Assembly: GCF_003325375.1 (NCBI RefSeq)
Contig: NZ_CP030862.1
Span: forward strand, 995,501-1,059,500
DNA: 64,000 nt
From: Streptomyces globosus
GTDB taxonomy: Bacteria; Actinomycetota; Actinomycetes; Streptomycetales; Streptomycetaceae
Direction: 5' to 3'
A program made the position numbers and the translations under genes. Below the pieces are notes generated by a model. The model was given only the letters and a program-made list of their open reading frames with translations, had not been told where the DNA came from and ran no database searches. Below are positions 21,017 to 29,085 of the stretch, one piece after another (within the stretch, counting starts at the first letter, position 1; the number at the start of each line of letters is the position of its first letter).

Positions 21017-21133
21017 TCCCCGAACGGGGACGGCAGACCGAAGGAGCCTCGGGACTGGCAAGACCAGGTACCAGCCGCCCCCGGCCGAACCGGGCCGGAA
21101 CGACTAGACGAACAAGACGAGGAAGAAAACACC

Positions 21134-21505
21134 GTGCAACTCGAAGCGCACGCCCCGTCCGTACCGCAGACCCAGACGATCTCCCCGCCCGCAGTCCCGG
21201 AGGACTCCGCCTTGACTCCCCTCACCGCGCTGACCGCGCTCGACGACGCCATCGAGAACCTCGGCGTACCCGTCGCCTGCCGCACCTACGACCCGGAGGT
21301 CTTCTTCGCCGAGTCCCCGGCCGACGTCGAGTACGCGAAGTCCCTCTGCCGCACCTGCCCGCTCGTCGAGGCCTGCCTCGCCGGCGCGCTGGAGCGCCGC
21401 GAGCCCTGGGGCGTCTGGGGCGGCGAGCTCTTCGTCCAGGGCGTGGTCGTGGCCCGCAAGCGGCCCCGCGGCCGCCCGCGCAAGAACCCGGTTGCCTCGG
21501 CATGA
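21134..21505 (+). CDS. wblC: WhiB-like Fe-S transcription factor WblC/WhiB7
   Basis: This 123-aa protein is read from GTG 21134. Four cysteines for a [4Fe-4S] cluster lie in VACRTYD, LCRTCPLVEAC, followed by the G(V/I)WGG turn (GVWGGEL). The C-terminus RPRGRPRKNP is an AT-hook, which distinguishes WhiB7/WblC from other Wbl proteins. It binds the primary sigma factor and activates intrinsic antibiotic-resistance genes after ribosome inhibition. A long leader with uORF and attenuator precedes it. The stop overlaps the next start (ATGA). Confidence 0.95.
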   Translation: MQLEAHAPSVPQTQTISPPAVPEDSALTPLTALTALDDAIENLGVPVACRTYDPEVFFAESPADVEYAKSLCRTCPLVEACLAGALERREPWGVWGGELFVQGVVVARKRPRGRPRKNPVASA

Positions 21506-21831
21506 AAGCCACCGGAACCATCGACCGCCCCCTGACGCACGACCCCCTGAAGCAGGCCCCCATGACCGCCCACACGACGAGCGAGAAGCCGCACGGCTCC
21601 GCCCCCGCAGACTTCACCACCACCGGCGCGATCACCTCGCGTCAGAACAGGACCCGCGAAATGCAACTCATCCCAGAAGCCCTGGCCCGTGCCCATATGG
21701 AGGACCGGATGCGTGAGGCCGACGCCGAGCGTCGCGCCCTGCGCCTGGTCGCCGCCCGCCGCATGCAGCGGCGAGCCGAGCGCGTCTCGCTGCGCGCCCG
21801 ACGGGCCCTCGCCATGGCCGTCATGCACTGA
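21502..21831 (+). CDS. small basic protein of unknown function, coupled to wblC
   Basis: This 109-aa frame's ATG overlaps the wblC TGA (ATGA), so it is probably translated with wblC. The first half is low in complexity (Thr/His/Pro). The second half (from about 54, MQLIPEALARAHMEDRMREADAER and on) is a charged, Arg-rich predicted helix. An internal ATG at 21661 could be the true start, giving a 56-aa helical peptide. I recognise no family. Position suggests a role or regulation tied to WblC. Confidence 0.55.
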   Translation: MKATGTIDRPLTHDPLKQAPMTAHTTSEKPHGSAPADFTTTGAITSRQNRTREMQLIPEALARAHMEDRMREADAERRALRLVAARRMQRRAERVSLRARRALAMAVMH

Positions 21832-21899
21832 CGAGCAGCAGCCGCCGCGCCGCCCCGCCGCCACCACCCCGGCGGCGAACCGGCGGCGCACCGGCCACT

Positions 21900-21935
21900 C
21901 CGGGGGGACCGGTCCGCACGGGCCGGTCCCCCCGG
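21900..21935. terminator. terminator-like hairpin after the wblC operon
   Basis: Perfect 13-bp arms (21900-21912 and 21923-21935) with a 10-nt loop lie 69 bp after the small ORF stop. Confidence 0.75.
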
Positions 21936-21979
21936 TGCGTTGCGGTGCCGCGCAGCCGCGGCGGGGATATCGTCTGGAG

Positions 21980-22186
21980 GTGGACCAGCAGACCCCCCCT
22001 CCCGACCCGTCGGGAACCGAGCCCGAGCCCGCCGTCTGCGCGCGCTGCGGCACACGGTCCCCCGGCGGCGCCCCGCCCACCTGGACCTGCTCCGTCGAGA
22101 ACGGGACCAGACAGTACTTCTGCGTGGACTGCGCCCGCGCCAACCTCCGCGCGATCGAGGGCCGCCTCGACTCGTCCTGGTGGTGA
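21980..22186 (+). CDS. small zinc-ribbon-like protein
   Basis: This 68-aa protein is read from GTG 21980, with GGAG directly abutting the start. After a Pro-rich start it has paired cysteines CARCGTR and later CSVENG...CVDCARANL, ending in DSSWW. The spacing suggests a small zinc-binding domain. Function is unknown. It converges with the ABC1-kinase gene, 24 bp away. Confidence 0.65.
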   Translation: MDQQTPPPDPSGTEPEPAVCARCGTRSPGGAPPTWTCSVENGTRQYFCVDCARANLRAIEGRLDSSWW

Positions 22187-22210
22187 CCGCCGGCCGCTGC
22201 CCCCGCCCGC

Positions 22211-23539
22211 TCACTCCCCCGGCAGGAACCCCGGCAGCCACGACTCCAGTTCGCCGCGCAGCCGCACCGTCGCCCCGAGCTGGCACAGCACCCCGATGGT
22301 GCTCAGCGTCACCCGGTGGATCAGCAGATACGACGGCGGCAGGTTGATCTGCCGGCCCAACTGGTGTGCGGGGGACCGCGGATCGGCGATGCGGGCCGCC
22401 TGCCCGCGCAGCCACGACCGCGTGAAGGTGAACTCCTCCGCCTCGACGGGCTCGACGATCGGCTTGAGGTACTCCAGCACCGCCTGCGGATCCAGCTCGA
22501 TGGACTCCCGCACGAACCCCTCGCCGCACAGGTGCCCGTATATCCCCTCGGCGTCGTCCTCCAGCGTCATCCGCAGCGAGGTGCCGATCGGCTCCGGCCA
22601 GCCGCCCGGCAGCCGGTCGACCGTGCCGAAGTCCAGCACGCCGAGCCTCAGCCGGCCCTCTTCCCCCTCGATGAGCCGGAAGTTGCCCGGATGCGGATCC
22701 GCGTGCAGCAGCCCCGTCCGCGCCGGGCCGGTGAAGAGGAACCGGGCCAGCAACTGCCCCGCACGGTCCCGCTCCTCCCGGGTGCCGCCGGATATCACCT
22801 CCGACAGCGGGGTCCCCTCCAGCCACTCCGTCACCAGCACCTGCTCGCCCTGGTGCACCACCCGCGGCACCACCACGTCCGGATCGTCCTCGAACGCCTC
22901 CGCGTGCGTCCGCTGCGCCTCGGCCTCCAGGGCGTAGTCGAGCTCCTCCGCCACCCGCTCCTGCATCTCGTGGATCAGCGGCTTGAGGTCCATCCCCGGC
23001 ACCAGAGGCCCCAGCAGCCCCGCGAACCGCCCCAGTTGGCGCAGGTCCGACAGCAGCGCCTCCCCGGCCCCCGGGTACTGCACCTTGACGGCCACCTCCC
23101 GGCCGTCGTGCCACACCGCCCGGTGCACCTGCCCGATCGACGCCGCCGCGGCCGGCTCGTCCTCGAACTCCCGGAACGACTCACGCCACTCCGGCCCGAG
23201 GCGCTCGGCCAGCACCTGGTGGACCGTCTGCGCGGGCAGCGGCGGCGCCGCCTCCTGAAGCTTGGTCAGAGCCGCCCGGTAGGGACCGGCGAAGTCCTCC
23301 GGCAGGGCCGACTCGAAGACGGAGAGCGCCTGCCCCAGCTTCATGGCACCGCCCTTCAGCTCGCCGAGGGTGCGGAACAGCTGGTCGGCGGTGCGCTGTT
23401 GGATCTCGCGCGCGACGATCTCCGCCGACTTGCCGCCGATCCGCTTCCCCAGCCCCCAGGTGGCCCGGCCCGCGATGCCGAGCGGCAGAGCGGCCAGCTT
23501 GACGGTACGGGTGACCGCCTTCCGGGGAAGATCAGACAT
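22211..23539 (-). CDS. ABC1/AarF (UbiB-like) atypical kinase family protein
   Basis: This 442-aa protein is read from ATG 23539 (GGAG upstream). The family motif KxGQ appears in GGAMKLGQALSVF (about 65). An Ala-rich loop EPAAAASIGQVHRA, catalytic-like HADPHPGNF (about 275) and metal-binding LDFGTVD (about 295) follow. ABC1 proteins are ATP-binding kinase-like proteins linked to quinone lipid metabolism. An equivalent gene is next to whiB7 in mycobacteria (from memory). The in-frame extension upstream to 25147 is Gly/Arg-rich shadow. Confidence 0.92.
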   Translation of the reverse strand: MSDLPRKAVTRTVKLAALPLGIAGRATWGLGKRIGGKSAEIVAREIQQRTADQLFRTLGELKGGAMKLGQALSVFESALPEDFAGPYRAALTKLQEAAPPLPAQTVHQVLAERLGPEWRESFREFEDEPAAAASIGQVHRAVWHDGREVAVKVQYPGAGEALLSDLRQLGRFAGLLGPLVPGMDLKPLIHEMQERVAEELDYALEAEAQRTHAEAFEDDPDVVVPRVVHQGEQVLVTEWLEGTPLSEVISGGTREERDRAGQLLARFLFTGPARTGLLHADPHPGNFRLIEGEEGRLRLGVLDFGTVDRLPGGWPEPIGTSLRMTLEDDAEGIYGHLCGEGFVRESIELDPQAVLEYLKPIVEPVEAEEFTFTRSWLRGQAARIADPRSPAHQLGRQINLPPSYLLIHRVTLSTIGVLCQLGATVRLRGELESWLPGFLPGE

Positions 23540-23712
23540 GCGCCCCTCCAATTCCCAGAGTGCCGTGCCGCAGGCGGCGGTTCGGGGTGCCCTCCCCGCA
23601 CCTGCGTCACAGCGCATCCTGTCATGGCCCCTCCCGGCCCCTCCCGGCCCCTCCGGCCCGCATCCGCCGGCCCGCGGGCAGCCGGCGCCCGCCGCCCTCA
23701 CGCCCGCCGCCC

Positions 23713-24819
23713 TCATGCCCCCGCCTCCTGCCCCGCCGGCACGACCGCCGCCGCACACGGGCAGTCCGGATGCGGCGCCACGGCCGTCCGCTCCCAGTGC
23801 AGGGCCGGCAGGGCAGCCTCCCAGCGGGCGGCCGTGGAGGCCGGCAGCTCCCCGTCGAGGAACGACAGCGCATGGGCCGCGGCCAGCCCCGCGACGGCCG
23901 TGGCCAGCCCGAGATCGCAGGCGGCCGCCGTCCGGCGCCGGTGGGCCGAGCGCCACTGCACCAGCATCCGCGGCCAGGCCGGATCCCGGTCGACGCGCTC
24001 CCGCTCCATGCATCCCGCGCACGCCGTGACCCCCGGCAGCACCAGCGGACCCACCACCCCCGTGCCCTCCAGTACCCCCGCGTACAGGTGCGGCACCCCG
24101 GTCGCGATCCAGTCGGCCGCCACCCCCGGATCCGGCGCCCAGGACTGGAGCCCGTCCCGGGGCGCGACCACCACCAGCGCCGGCCCCGTCTCGTACCCGC
24201 CCCTCCCGGCCGACCGCGGAGCCCGCCCCGGGGCCGCCTCCCGCACCAGCGCCGCCGCGGCCTCGGCCCTGAGCCGGCCGACACTGCCGGGCCCCAGCCC
24301 GCCCGGAGCGACATCGGCCGGCTCCACCCGGCCCCCGTCGAGCACCTCGATCCGGCCCACACCCGCAGCCGCCAGCACCGCCGCAAGCACACCGCCCACC
24401 CGGCCGCTGCCCCGCACCACAACCCGTATCGCCCGCCGCGCCGCCACCCCGCGCAGGTCGCCCCCCGGCTCCCGGTGCACCAGCGACAGCGACCCCAGGT
24501 CGGGCCCGAGCCGCTCCAGCGTCTCCGGCCTGCTGCGCACCGCCTGGGCCGGCGGGCCGCCCGCCGTGGCGTCGTCGAGCAGCCCGGCCGCCGCCAGCCG
24601 CCGCACCAGCCCGTCCGCCTGCCCCGCCGGCAGGCCCATCGCCGACGCCTCCTCGCGGAGCCGGTCCATGCCCCGCGTCCCGTCGATCCGGTCGATCAGC
24701 GACCCCGTCGCCGTGTCCACCGGGCCCAGCACCACCGCGTGCGCCGGTGTCACCCCGAACTGGACCGTCTGCAGATCGCGCCACGCCCTCGCCAGGGCCG
24801 GCTTCACCTTCGGATACAC
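23713..24819 (-). CDS. degenerate ThiF/E1-like protein
   Basis: This 368-aa protein is read from GTG 24819, which has a strong GGAGGAAGGGGAAG ribosome site. The N-terminal 130 residues resemble the leader-binding/winged region of ThiF-like proteins in peptide-modifying clusters. Then follows a Rossmann motif VVVRGSGRVGGVLA with VLDGGRVEPADV, and later CAGCMERERV and PDCPC as possible zinc ligands. The usual ThiF Arg residues after the nucleotide loop (NLxRQ type) are absent. No precursor peptide or cyclodehydratase partner is nearby. It is divergent from the YgjP-like peptidase. Function is unknown. Confidence 0.7.
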   Translation of the reverse strand: MYPKVKPALARAWRDLQTVQFGVTPAHAVVLGPVDTATGSLIDRIDGTRGMDRLREEASAMGLPAGQADGLVRRLAAAGLLDDATAGGPPAQAVRSRPETLERLGPDLGSLSLVHREPGGDLRGVAARRAIRVVVRGSGRVGGVLAAVLAAAGVGRIEVLDGGRVEPADVAPGGLGPGSVGRLRAEAAAALVREAAPGRAPRSAGRGGYETGPALVVVAPRDGLQSWAPDPGVAADWIATGVPHLYAGVLEGTGVVGPLVLPGVTACAGCMERERVDRDPAWPRMLVQWRSAHRRRTAAACDLGLATAVAGLAAAHALSFLDGELPASTAARWEAALPALHWERTAVAPHPDCPCAAAVVPAGQEAGA

Positions 24820-25088
24820 GGCTTCCCCTTCCTCCGGTACGTCCGCCCATCGCCCCGCACCGCCTCGGCCACCCGTCCCCGCAACAGTGCCCGCACCCGG
24901 CCCCGGCCGCCCGTATTTGTCCACAGGCAAGGCCTATAAGGAATATGAGATGGAGAACGGGCACGTATTTCACGCCGTTATGCGCCGTTCCGCGCCGTTC
25001 CGCGCTCTTCCGCACCGTTTCCCGTCGGCCCCGTCCGAACCGCGGAGCGCGGACCCCCCGCCCGCCGCGACCGGGTACGGTCGAAGGC

Positions 25089-25628
25089 GTGTCCGCCGAC
25101 CCACCGCAGCGCGCCGTCGAAGTCCGCCGCAGCGCCCGCCGCAGCAAGACCGTGTCCGCCTACCGGGAGGGCGACCGCACCATCGTCCTCATCCCCGCCC
25201 GGATGTCCGAGGCGGAGGAGCGGCGCTGGGTCGGGGCCATGCTCGACAAGCTCGCCGCCCGCGAGAGCCGGAACACCGTGGGCGACGGGGAACTGATCGG
25301 GCGCGCCGAGCGTCTGTCCGGGCAGTACCTCGGCGGCCGCGCCCGCCCGAGCTCGGTGCGCTGGGTCGCCAACCAGAACACCCGCTGGGGCTCCTGCACC
25401 CCCGCCGAGGGCAGCATCCGGCTCTCGCACCGCCTCCAGGGGATGCCCGAGTACGTGGTCGACTACGTGCTGCTGCACGAGCTCGCCCACCTCCTCGTGG
25501 CCGGCCACGGACCGCGCTTCTGGGAACTCCTGGAGGCGTACCCCCGCACCGAGCGGGCCCGCGGCTACCTGGAAGGGGTGGCCGCAGCGGAACGGCACCC
25601 CAACGTGCCGCCCGCGCGCGGAGGATGA
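25089..25628 (+). CDS. YgjP-like M48-type zinc metallopeptidase
   Basis: This 179-aa protein has the zinc-protease helix HELAHLLVAGHGPRFWELL (HExxH near 122-126) and the family motif NTRWGSCTPAEGSIRLSHRL. This arrangement is that of YgjP/DUF45 proteins, soluble metal-dependent hydrolase-like proteins, one group of which accompanies restriction systems, though none is here. The GTG start 25089 has AAGG upstream. It is divergent from the ThiF-like gene across 269 bp that include an AT-richer patch (24915-24960). Confidence 0.85.
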   Translation: MSADPPQRAVEVRRSARRSKTVSAYREGDRTIVLIPARMSEAEERRWVGAMLDKLAARESRNTVGDGELIGRAERLSGQYLGGRARPSSVRWVANQNTRWGSCTPAEGSIRLSHRLQGMPEYVVDYVLLHELAHLLVAGHGPRFWELLEAYPRTERARGYLEGVAAAERHPNVPPARGG

Positions 25629-25780
25629 GCCGGAAGGGCGGCGCGCACCCGCACGCCGCCGGGGCCTGCCCGCCGCTGGCGCCGGATACCGGGTTGATAC
25701 CGGCTTGGCCGGATGTCGTCGGATGCGGCTAGCCTGTGCGCCACGCAATTCACTGTCGGGATGGGGGACGGTCGTTACGT

Positions 25781-27511
25781 ATGGCCAGGGAATTCCAACG
25801 CGGTCACAAGGCCAGGATCAGCGATCTCACGGCGGGCACCGACCTGTACGTGGGTGTGCAGATCGCCGGCCCCGGGCTCGCCTTCGACATCAGCTGCTTC
25901 GGCCTCGACGCTGATGAGCGGCTCTCGGACGACCGCTACTTCGTCTTTTACAACCAGCCGAAGTCGCCGGAGGAGTCCATCCAGCAGCTCGGCGCGCAGG
26001 CCGGCGACACCGAGTCGTTCCGCGTGACGCTGGACCGCATCCCGGCGAACATCCACAAGCTGTCCTTCACCGCCACCATCGACGGCGACGGACAGATGTC
26101 GCAGATCGGACCGGGCTACATCCGGATCGTGGCCGGCGGCGAGGAGGTCGTCCGGTACTCCTTCTCCGGCGCCGAGTTCAGCACCGAGCGGGCCGTGATG
26201 CTCGGCGACTTCTACCTGAAGGACGTCTGGCGCTTCGCCGCCGTCGGCCAGGGCTTCGACGGCGGGCTCGCCGCCCTGCTGCAGAACTTCGGCGGCGAGG
26301 TCGCCGAGGAGCCGGAGCAGCAGGCGCCGGCGGCCGCCGCCCCAGCCGCGGCGCCCGGCTTCGCGCCGCCGCAGGCCGCCGCCCCGGCGCCGTCGTTCGC
26401 CGCCCCCGCCGCCCCCGCCGCCCCCGCCGCCCCCGCCGCCCCCGCCGCCCCGGCGCCCCAGGCTCCGCCCGCCCCGCAGCAGCCGCAGGCCCCGCAGCAG
26501 CCGCAGGCCCCCCAGCAGCCCCAGGCTCCCGTACCGCAGTACCAGCAGCCGGCCCCCGCCGCCCCGGTGCACTCGGCCCCCACCATGGCCGCGCCGATCG
26601 CCCCGCCGGCCCCGCCGGCCCAGGCCCCGTACGGCCAGCAGCCCGGCACCCCGTCCTACGGCCAGGCACCGCAGCCCTCGTACGGCCAGGTCCCGCAGCC
26701 CTACGGCCAGCAGCCCCCGCACCAGCCCCAGCCCTCCTTCGGCGGCCAGGTCCCCGGCCAGCCGGCCCCGTACGGCCAGGCCCCGGTCCCGGCACAGGCC
26801 CCGGGCCCGTACCCGCAGCCCGTCCCCGGCCAGGCCCCCCGGGCCGCCGGCCCCGGCCTCGGCGCAGCACTGCAGGTGTACAAGGAGGCCCCCACCGGCG
26901 CCCGCTGGACCGCGCAGAACCAGCAGCTCGTCCGCGTCGACCTCGCCATGGGCGGCCAGCCCGTCCTCGCCCGCCAGGGCAGCATGGTCCTCTACCAGGG
27001 CAAGGTCGACTTCAGCTACAAGGGCGCCGGCTTCGCCGGCCGCGTCGTCGGCAACGCCACCGGCCAGGAGATGCAGCTGATGCGCTGCACCGGCCGCGGC
27101 CAGGTCTTCCTCGCCGAGAACGGCGCCCACCTGCACACCGTCGAGCTCCAGGGCGACGGCATCTGCGTCTCCGCCGAGAACGTCCTCGCCTTCGACGAGT
27201 CGCTGCACCACGAGGTCCGCCGCATCGAGGGCCACGGCATCCCCGGCGGCGCCCTCTTCACCATGCTCTTCCAGGGCACCGGCACCGTGGTCGTCAAGAC
27301 GCACGGCACGCCCGTCGTGCTTCCCGTCACCCCGACCACCTTCGCCGACAGCAACGCGATCGTGGCCTGGTCGGCCGCCTCCCAGGTGATCGTTTCCAGT
27401 CAGGTCCGACTGCGGCGCAACGCCTACCCCGGCCACAGCGGGGAGACCGTGAACCTCCAGTTCCGCGGCGCACCCGGCAACTTCATCGTCGTCCAGCCGT
27501 ACGAGGTCTGA
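25781..27511 (+). CDS. TerD-domain/AIM24-domain fusion protein
   Basis: This 576-aa protein is read from ATG 25781. Residues 1-185 form a TerD-like domain (GHKARISDL ... GLDADERLSDDRYFVFYNQ ... FSFTGAEF-like FSGAEFSTE). TerD domains are calcium-binding stress proteins. Residues 186-360 are a Pro/Ala/Gln/Tyr-rich disordered linker with repeats such as PQAPQQ and YGQ. Residues 365-576 form an AIM24-like beta domain (LARQGSMVLYQGKVDF ... GQVFLAENGAHLHTVEL). It heads a cluster with two stand-alone AIM24 genes (11 and 18 bp gaps). The role is probably stress- or envelope-related, but not known. Confidence 0.88.
   Translation: MAREFQRGHKARISDLTAGTDLYVGVQIAGPGLAFDISCFGLDADERLSDDRYFVFYNQPKSPEESIQQLGAQAGDTESFRVTLDRIPANIHKLSFTATIDGDGQMSQIGPGYIRIVAGGEEVVRYSFSGAEFSTERAVMLGDFYLKDVWRFAAVGQGFDGGLAALLQNFGGEVAEEPEQQAPAAAAPAAAPGFAPPQAAAPAPSFAAPAAPAAPAAPAAPAAPAPQAPPAPQQPQAPQQPQAPQQPQAPVPQYQQPAPAAPVHSAPTMAAPIAPPAPPAQAPYGQQPGTPSYGQAPQPSYGQVPQPYGQQPPHQPQPSFGGQVPGQPAPYGQAPVPAQAPGPYPQPVPGQAPRAAGPGLGAALQVYKEAPTGARWTAQNQQLVRVDLAMGGQPVLARQGSMVLYQGKVDFSYKGAGFAGRVVGNATGQEMQLMRCTGRGQVFLAENGAHLHTVELQGDGICVSAENVLAFDESLHHEVRRIEGHGIPGGALFTMLFQGTGTVVVKTHGTPVVLPVTPTTFADSNAIVAWSAASQVIVSSQVRLRRNAYPGHSGETVNLQFRGAPGNFIVVQPYEV
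26399..26530 (+). repeat. Ala-Pro and Pro-Gln repeat tracts in the TerD-AIM24 linker
   Basis: About 50 bp of tandem CCCGCCGCC-type units encode (AAP)n, followed by 18-bp units of the CAGCAGCCGCAGGCCCCG type encoding PQQPQA. All are in frame. This is a slippage-prone segment expected to vary in length between strains. Confidence 0.85.
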
Positions 27512-27522
27512 GGGAGCCCGTC

Positions 27523-28212
27523 ATGAACGCAATGAACCAGCAGCTCGCGGGCTACGCCCCCACCCCCGTCACGGCCCGCATGGAGAACCACGGCCCGTCC
27601 ATGCTCAAGGTCGCCATGCAGACCGGCCAGGACCTCTTCGCCCGCACCGGGTCGATGGTCGCCTACGAGGGCTTCATCCAGTACGAGCCGAACCCGCCGG
27701 CCCTGCGCCAGATGGCCTCGCAGTGGCTGACCGGCGAGGGCGCGCCGGTGATGAAGTGCAGCGGCGACGGCCTGCTCTACCTCGCCGACTACGGCGCGGA
27801 CGTCGTCGTCGTCAACCTCGACAACGACGCCCTCTCGGTCAACGGCACCAACCTCCTCGCCTTCGACGCCCACCTCCAGTGGGGTGTCGAGCGCGTCAAG
27901 GGCCTGGCCAAGTTCGCCGGCCAGGGCCTGTTCAACGTGCAGGTCGCCGGCACCGGATGGGTCGCGATCACCTCGCGCGGCACCCCGATCGTCGTCGACT
28001 GCGGCCGCGGCGAGGACGAGACGTACGTCGACCCGGACGCGCTCGTCGCCTGGTCCCCGAACCTCAAGGTGAAGGGCAAGCGCAGCTTCAAGGCCTCGTC
28101 GATGATCGGCCGGGGCAGCGGGGAGGCCTACCAGATGGCCTTCTCCGGCCAGGGCATCGTCGTCGTACAGCCCAGCGAGGACAGCAGCGACCGGCTCCGG
28201 ACCCGGGGCTGA
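27523..28212 (+). CDS. AIM24 family protein
   Basis: This 229-aa single-domain protein, ATG 27523, has GGGAG upstream. The sequence follows the AIM24/TIM-barrel-like beta pattern: FARTGSMVAYEGFIQYE, then KCSGDGLLYLADYGADVVVVNL, then a basic tail segment KGKRSFKASS. It is homologous to the C-terminal domain of the preceding gene and to the next gene. AIM24 in yeast is a mitochondrial inner-membrane organising factor; the bacterial role is undefined. It lies in a three-gene operon. Confidence 0.85.
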   Translation: MNAMNQQLAGYAPTPVTARMENHGPSMLKVAMQTGQDLFARTGSMVAYEGFIQYEPNPPALRQMASQWLTGEGAPVMKCSGDGLLYLADYGADVVVVNLDNDALSVNGTNLLAFDAHLQWGVERVKGLAKFAGQGLFNVQVAGTGWVAITSRGTPIVVDCGRGEDETYVDPDALVAWSPNLKVKGKRSFKASSMIGRGSGEAYQMAFSGQGIVVVQPSEDSSDRLRTRG

Positions 28213-28230
28213 GGGGGAGCGGACACCACC

Positions 28231-28986
28231 ATGCAGAGCTCACTTTTCGCACACGCCGAGCAGCAGTCCCCGGACCGCTACGCCGTCCAGAACCCGCAGC
28301 TGCTGCGGGTCTCCCTGACCGGCACCGACGACGTCCTGGCCCGCAAGGGCGCCATGGTCGCCTACCAGGGCCTGATCGACTTCGACGGCGAGTACCAGAG
28401 CGGCAGCCAGCGCAGCGCCCGCCGCAACACCGGCGAGGGCCTCGACCTGATGCGCTGCTCCGGCCAGGGCACCGTCTACCTGGCGAACCTGGCCCAGTAC
28501 GTCCACGTCGTCGACGTCGACCACGAGGGCCTCACCGTCGACAGCAGCTACGTCCTCGCACTGGACTCCGCCCTGCACACCGAGGTCATCGCGGTGGACA
28601 GCCAGTACGGCATCTCCGGCTCCGGCAAGTACCAGCTGAACATCTCGGGCCGCGGCAAGGTCGCCCTGATGACCTCCGGGCAGCCGCTGATGCTCCAGGT
28701 CACGCCCGAGAAGTACGTCAACGCCGACGCCGACGCCGTCGTCGCCTGGTCCACCTCGCTGCGCGTGCAGATGCAGGCCCAGACCCACTCCAGCGGGGTG
28801 TGGCGCCGCCGCGGCAGCACCGGCGAGGGCTGGGAGCTCAGCTTCCTCGGCACCGGCTTCGCCCTGGTGCAGCCCAGCGAGGTGCTGCCCCCGCAGAACG
28901 CCCAGCTCGGACAGGGCGTCGCCGCACAGTTCGGCGTGGGCCAGCACGGGGCGCGCGGCCAGAACCAGAACAACGCCTGGAACTGA
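28231..28986 (+). CDS. AIM24 family protein
   Basis: This 251-aa protein, ATG 28231, is the third AIM24 domain in the cluster: LARKGAMVAYQGLIDFDGEYQ, RCSGQGTVYLANLAQYVHVVDV, and a C-terminal Gln/Asn-rich tail (GQNQNNAWN). It lies 18 bp after the previous AIM24 gene, so the three were probably made by duplication and are cotranscribed. A long terminator hairpin follows. Function is unknown. Confidence 0.85.
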   Translation: MQSSLFAHAEQQSPDRYAVQNPQLLRVSLTGTDDVLARKGAMVAYQGLIDFDGEYQSGSQRSARRNTGEGLDLMRCSGQGTVYLANLAQYVHVVDVDHEGLTVDSSYVLALDSALHTEVIAVDSQYGISGSGKYQLNISGRGKVALMTSGQPLMLQVTPEKYVNADADAVVAWSTSLRVQMQAQTHSSGVWRRRGSTGEGWELSFLGTGFALVQPSEVLPPQNAQLGQGVAAQFGVGQHGARGQNQNNAWN

Positions 28987-29028
28987 CCGCGACGGCCCGA
29001 CGGCCGCACCTGCGGCCCCGAGTACGGC

Positions 29029-29065
29029 GCGAGGGGCGGCCCGTACACCGCGGGCCGCCCCTCGC
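29029..29065. terminator. bidirectional terminator after the AIM24 operon
   Basis: Perfect 15-bp arms (29029-29043 and 29051-29065) with a 7-nt loop lie between convergent genes. Confidence 0.9.
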
Positions 29066-29085
29066 CTGCCTTCACATCCGGCCGG

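Noticed and set aside
23713-25628. ThiF-like gene as part of a RiPP (lanthipeptide/azole) cluster
   Set aside because: No precursor peptide, YcaO, dehydratase or transporter was seen nearby.
22316-25732. 1138-residue frame on the plus strand over the ABC1 and ThiF-like genes
   Set aside because: Low-complexity shadow; real genes with RBS and motifs lie on the minus strand.
26399-26530. Short tandem repeats as a CRISPR array
   Set aside because: Units are contiguous, in frame with a protein linker and lack spacers.
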